Assembly (NCBI GenBank): GCA_017993505.1
Contig: JAGOMP010000009.1
Coordinates: 1-63,341, forward strand
Direction: 5' to 3'
Source of the DNA: Planctomycetota bacterium
GTDB lineage: Bacteria > Planctomycetota > Uabimicrobiia > Uabimicrobiales > JABWCH01
Length of the DNA stretch: 63,341 nucleotides
In this document: piece after piece, positions 62,634-63,341 of the stretch
Layout of the letters: each line of letters starts with the position of its first letter
How positions within the stretch are numbered: position 1 is the stretch's first letter
Notes under the pieces: model-generated
Told to the model about the DNA's origin: nothing
What the model saw: only the letters and a program-made list of their open reading frames with translations
The model's database searches: none
Program-made: the position numbers and the translations under genes

Positions 62634-62870
62634 CCTCCCCCGAGCAAACCGCGGAAAACAAACCACGGAACACACAGAACACACAGAAAAACAAACCACG
62701 GGACACACAGAAATAGAATATACGGACAAAAATAAAACCATGGAAAATAAGAATATAGAAAACACAGAACACACAGAAAACACAGAAATAGAATATACGG
62801 ACAATGTTTACGGATAAGAAAGAAAGTAGAAAGACAAAGACTACGGAAAATAAAAATAAAAATACAGAAA
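62634..62870. repeat. CACACAGAA-type minisatellite with one isolated array unit
   Basis: An isolated CTCCCCCGAGCAAAC unit of the terminal array (62634-62647) is followed by irregular ACCACGGAACACACAGAACA-like repeats. A longer period is also present: CACAGAAATAGAATATACGG at 62707-62726 and again near 62783-62802. Short reading frames on both strands here look like repeat by-products. Similar CCACGGAACACAC-type minisatellites are common in planctomycete and some other genomes. Confidence 0.75.
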
Positions 62871-62972
62871 CAGAAATATATGCATCTATTCCCATTACAT
62901 CAAAACGAACTATAAAAAAAGTAACAGCTCCAAAAGTAGCTATTAAAACAACAACTAATAAAAAAATAGAAT

Positions 62973-63341
62973 TCCCCAGAGCAAATTTATTCCCCCAGAG
63001 CAACTGACACTCCCCAGAGTAAGTTTTCTCCCCAGAGCAAATTTGCCTCCTCTAAATTATCTCTCCAGAGGGGATTTACTCCCCAGAGCAAATCCCCAGA
63101 GCAAATCCCCCGAGCAAGTTTTCTCCCCAGAGCAACATTTGCTCCCTCGAGCAACTTTCCAGAGCAACATTTGCCTCCCCAGAGCATATTCCCCCGAGCA
63201 AAATAACTCCCCAGAGCAAATCCCCCGAGCAAGCTTTCTCCCCAGAGCAACATTGCCTCCCCCGAGCAAGTTTTCTCCCCCGAGCAACTGACACTCCCCA
63301 GAGCAACTTTCCGAAGCAACATTTGCCTCCCCAGAGCAATT
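62973..63341 (-). repeat. Right terminal array, inverted copy of the left array family
   Basis: More than twenty irregular units of CCCCAGAGCAA or CCCCCGAGCAA separated by 5-12 bp of variable filler (ATTTGCCTC, GTTTTCTC, CTGACACT) continue to the last base. On the minus strand the unit reads TTGCTCTGGGGAGGCAAAT, the same as at the left end. The ACTGACACTCCCCAGAG(C/T)AA segment occurs twice (63004-63023, 63286-63305). Spacing is looser than in the left array. Confidence 0.93.

Noticed and set aside
62620..63322. Small frames in the right-end minisatellite and array (for example 62804-63007 and 62620-63003)
   Set aside because: Low-complexity translations of repeats on both strands; no ribosome binding site or recognisable domain.

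Overview
The window is AT-rich DNA from a diderm (outer-membrane) bacterium using the standard code with ATG/GTG/TTG starts and strong AGGAG-type ribosome binding sites. I tentatively place it among planctomycete-like or other PVC-like lineages. The reasons are the mix of PEGA-type repeats, DUF11 domains, HEAT/TPR proteins, an FGE/SUMF1-type domain, a eukaryote-like (pseudo)kinase, a type II pseudopilin, LPS-transport genes (LptD-like, MsbA-like) and very many lipoproteins. No rRNA, tRNA, CRISPR array, transposase or phage gene was seen. Taxonomy is an inference, not a sequence match.

Layout. 1-300: a 15-unit G-rich tandem array (TTGCTCTGGGGAGG core). 302-2695 (-): LptD-like outer-membrane protein. 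2696-3008: divergent intergenic region with a 34-bp perfect palindrome. 3009-4681 (+): pseudokinase plus CYTH protein. 4947-6512 (+): peptide-type ABC substrate-binding protein. 6622-13652 (+): envelope TPR proteins, a DUF11 lipoprotein and a histidine-kinase fragment. 13660-20380 (-): housekeeping block (TPR anchor, Gfo/Idh/MocA oxidoreductase, ribF, def, pseudopilin, pnp, HEAT/zinc-ribbon protein). 20473-26094 (-): lipoprotein array built from a repeated two-gene A/B module, with one B pseudogene and a B fragment. 26336-34246 (+): unknown protein, a 1055-aa zinc-ribbon/TPR/DnaJ-zinc-finger protein and three tandem zinc-ribbon membrane paralogues. 34538-36929 (+): four-cluster ferredoxin and an MsbA-like exporter. 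37121-45909 (+): tightly packed run of three lipoproteins, an unknown 705-aa protein, an NtrC-type regulator, a HEAT membrane protein, a GT2 glycosyltransferase and an FGE-like protein. 46031-49826 (+): an unannotated 52-aa ORF behind a consensus promoter, a STAS/zinc-ribbon/ATPase-like fusion and a GT39-like/TPR protein. 50047-62474 (+): a small lipoprotein and three PEGA-type repeat proteins of 558, 1756 and 1511 aa. 62475-63341: three hairpins, a short minisatellite and a second array, the inverted counterpart of the one at the left end.

How it fits together. Most products are predicted to be envelope or periplasmic scaffolds (TPR, HEAT, PEGA, DUF11, lipoproteins), with envelope building (LptD, MsbA-like, glycosyltransferases) and signalling parts (pseudokinase, kinase fragment, NtrC regulator, STAS fusion). 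The best candidates for something undescribed are: (i) four genes in which a hairpin lies exactly between the Shine-Dalgarno sequence and the start codon; (ii) the three neighbouring PEGA-repeat proteins that end in the same ordered set of repeats and share a TAGCAATTAAAGTT-like leader motif; (iii) the recombining A/B lipoprotein module; and (iv) the STAS/ATPase-like fusion with its small upstream ORF.
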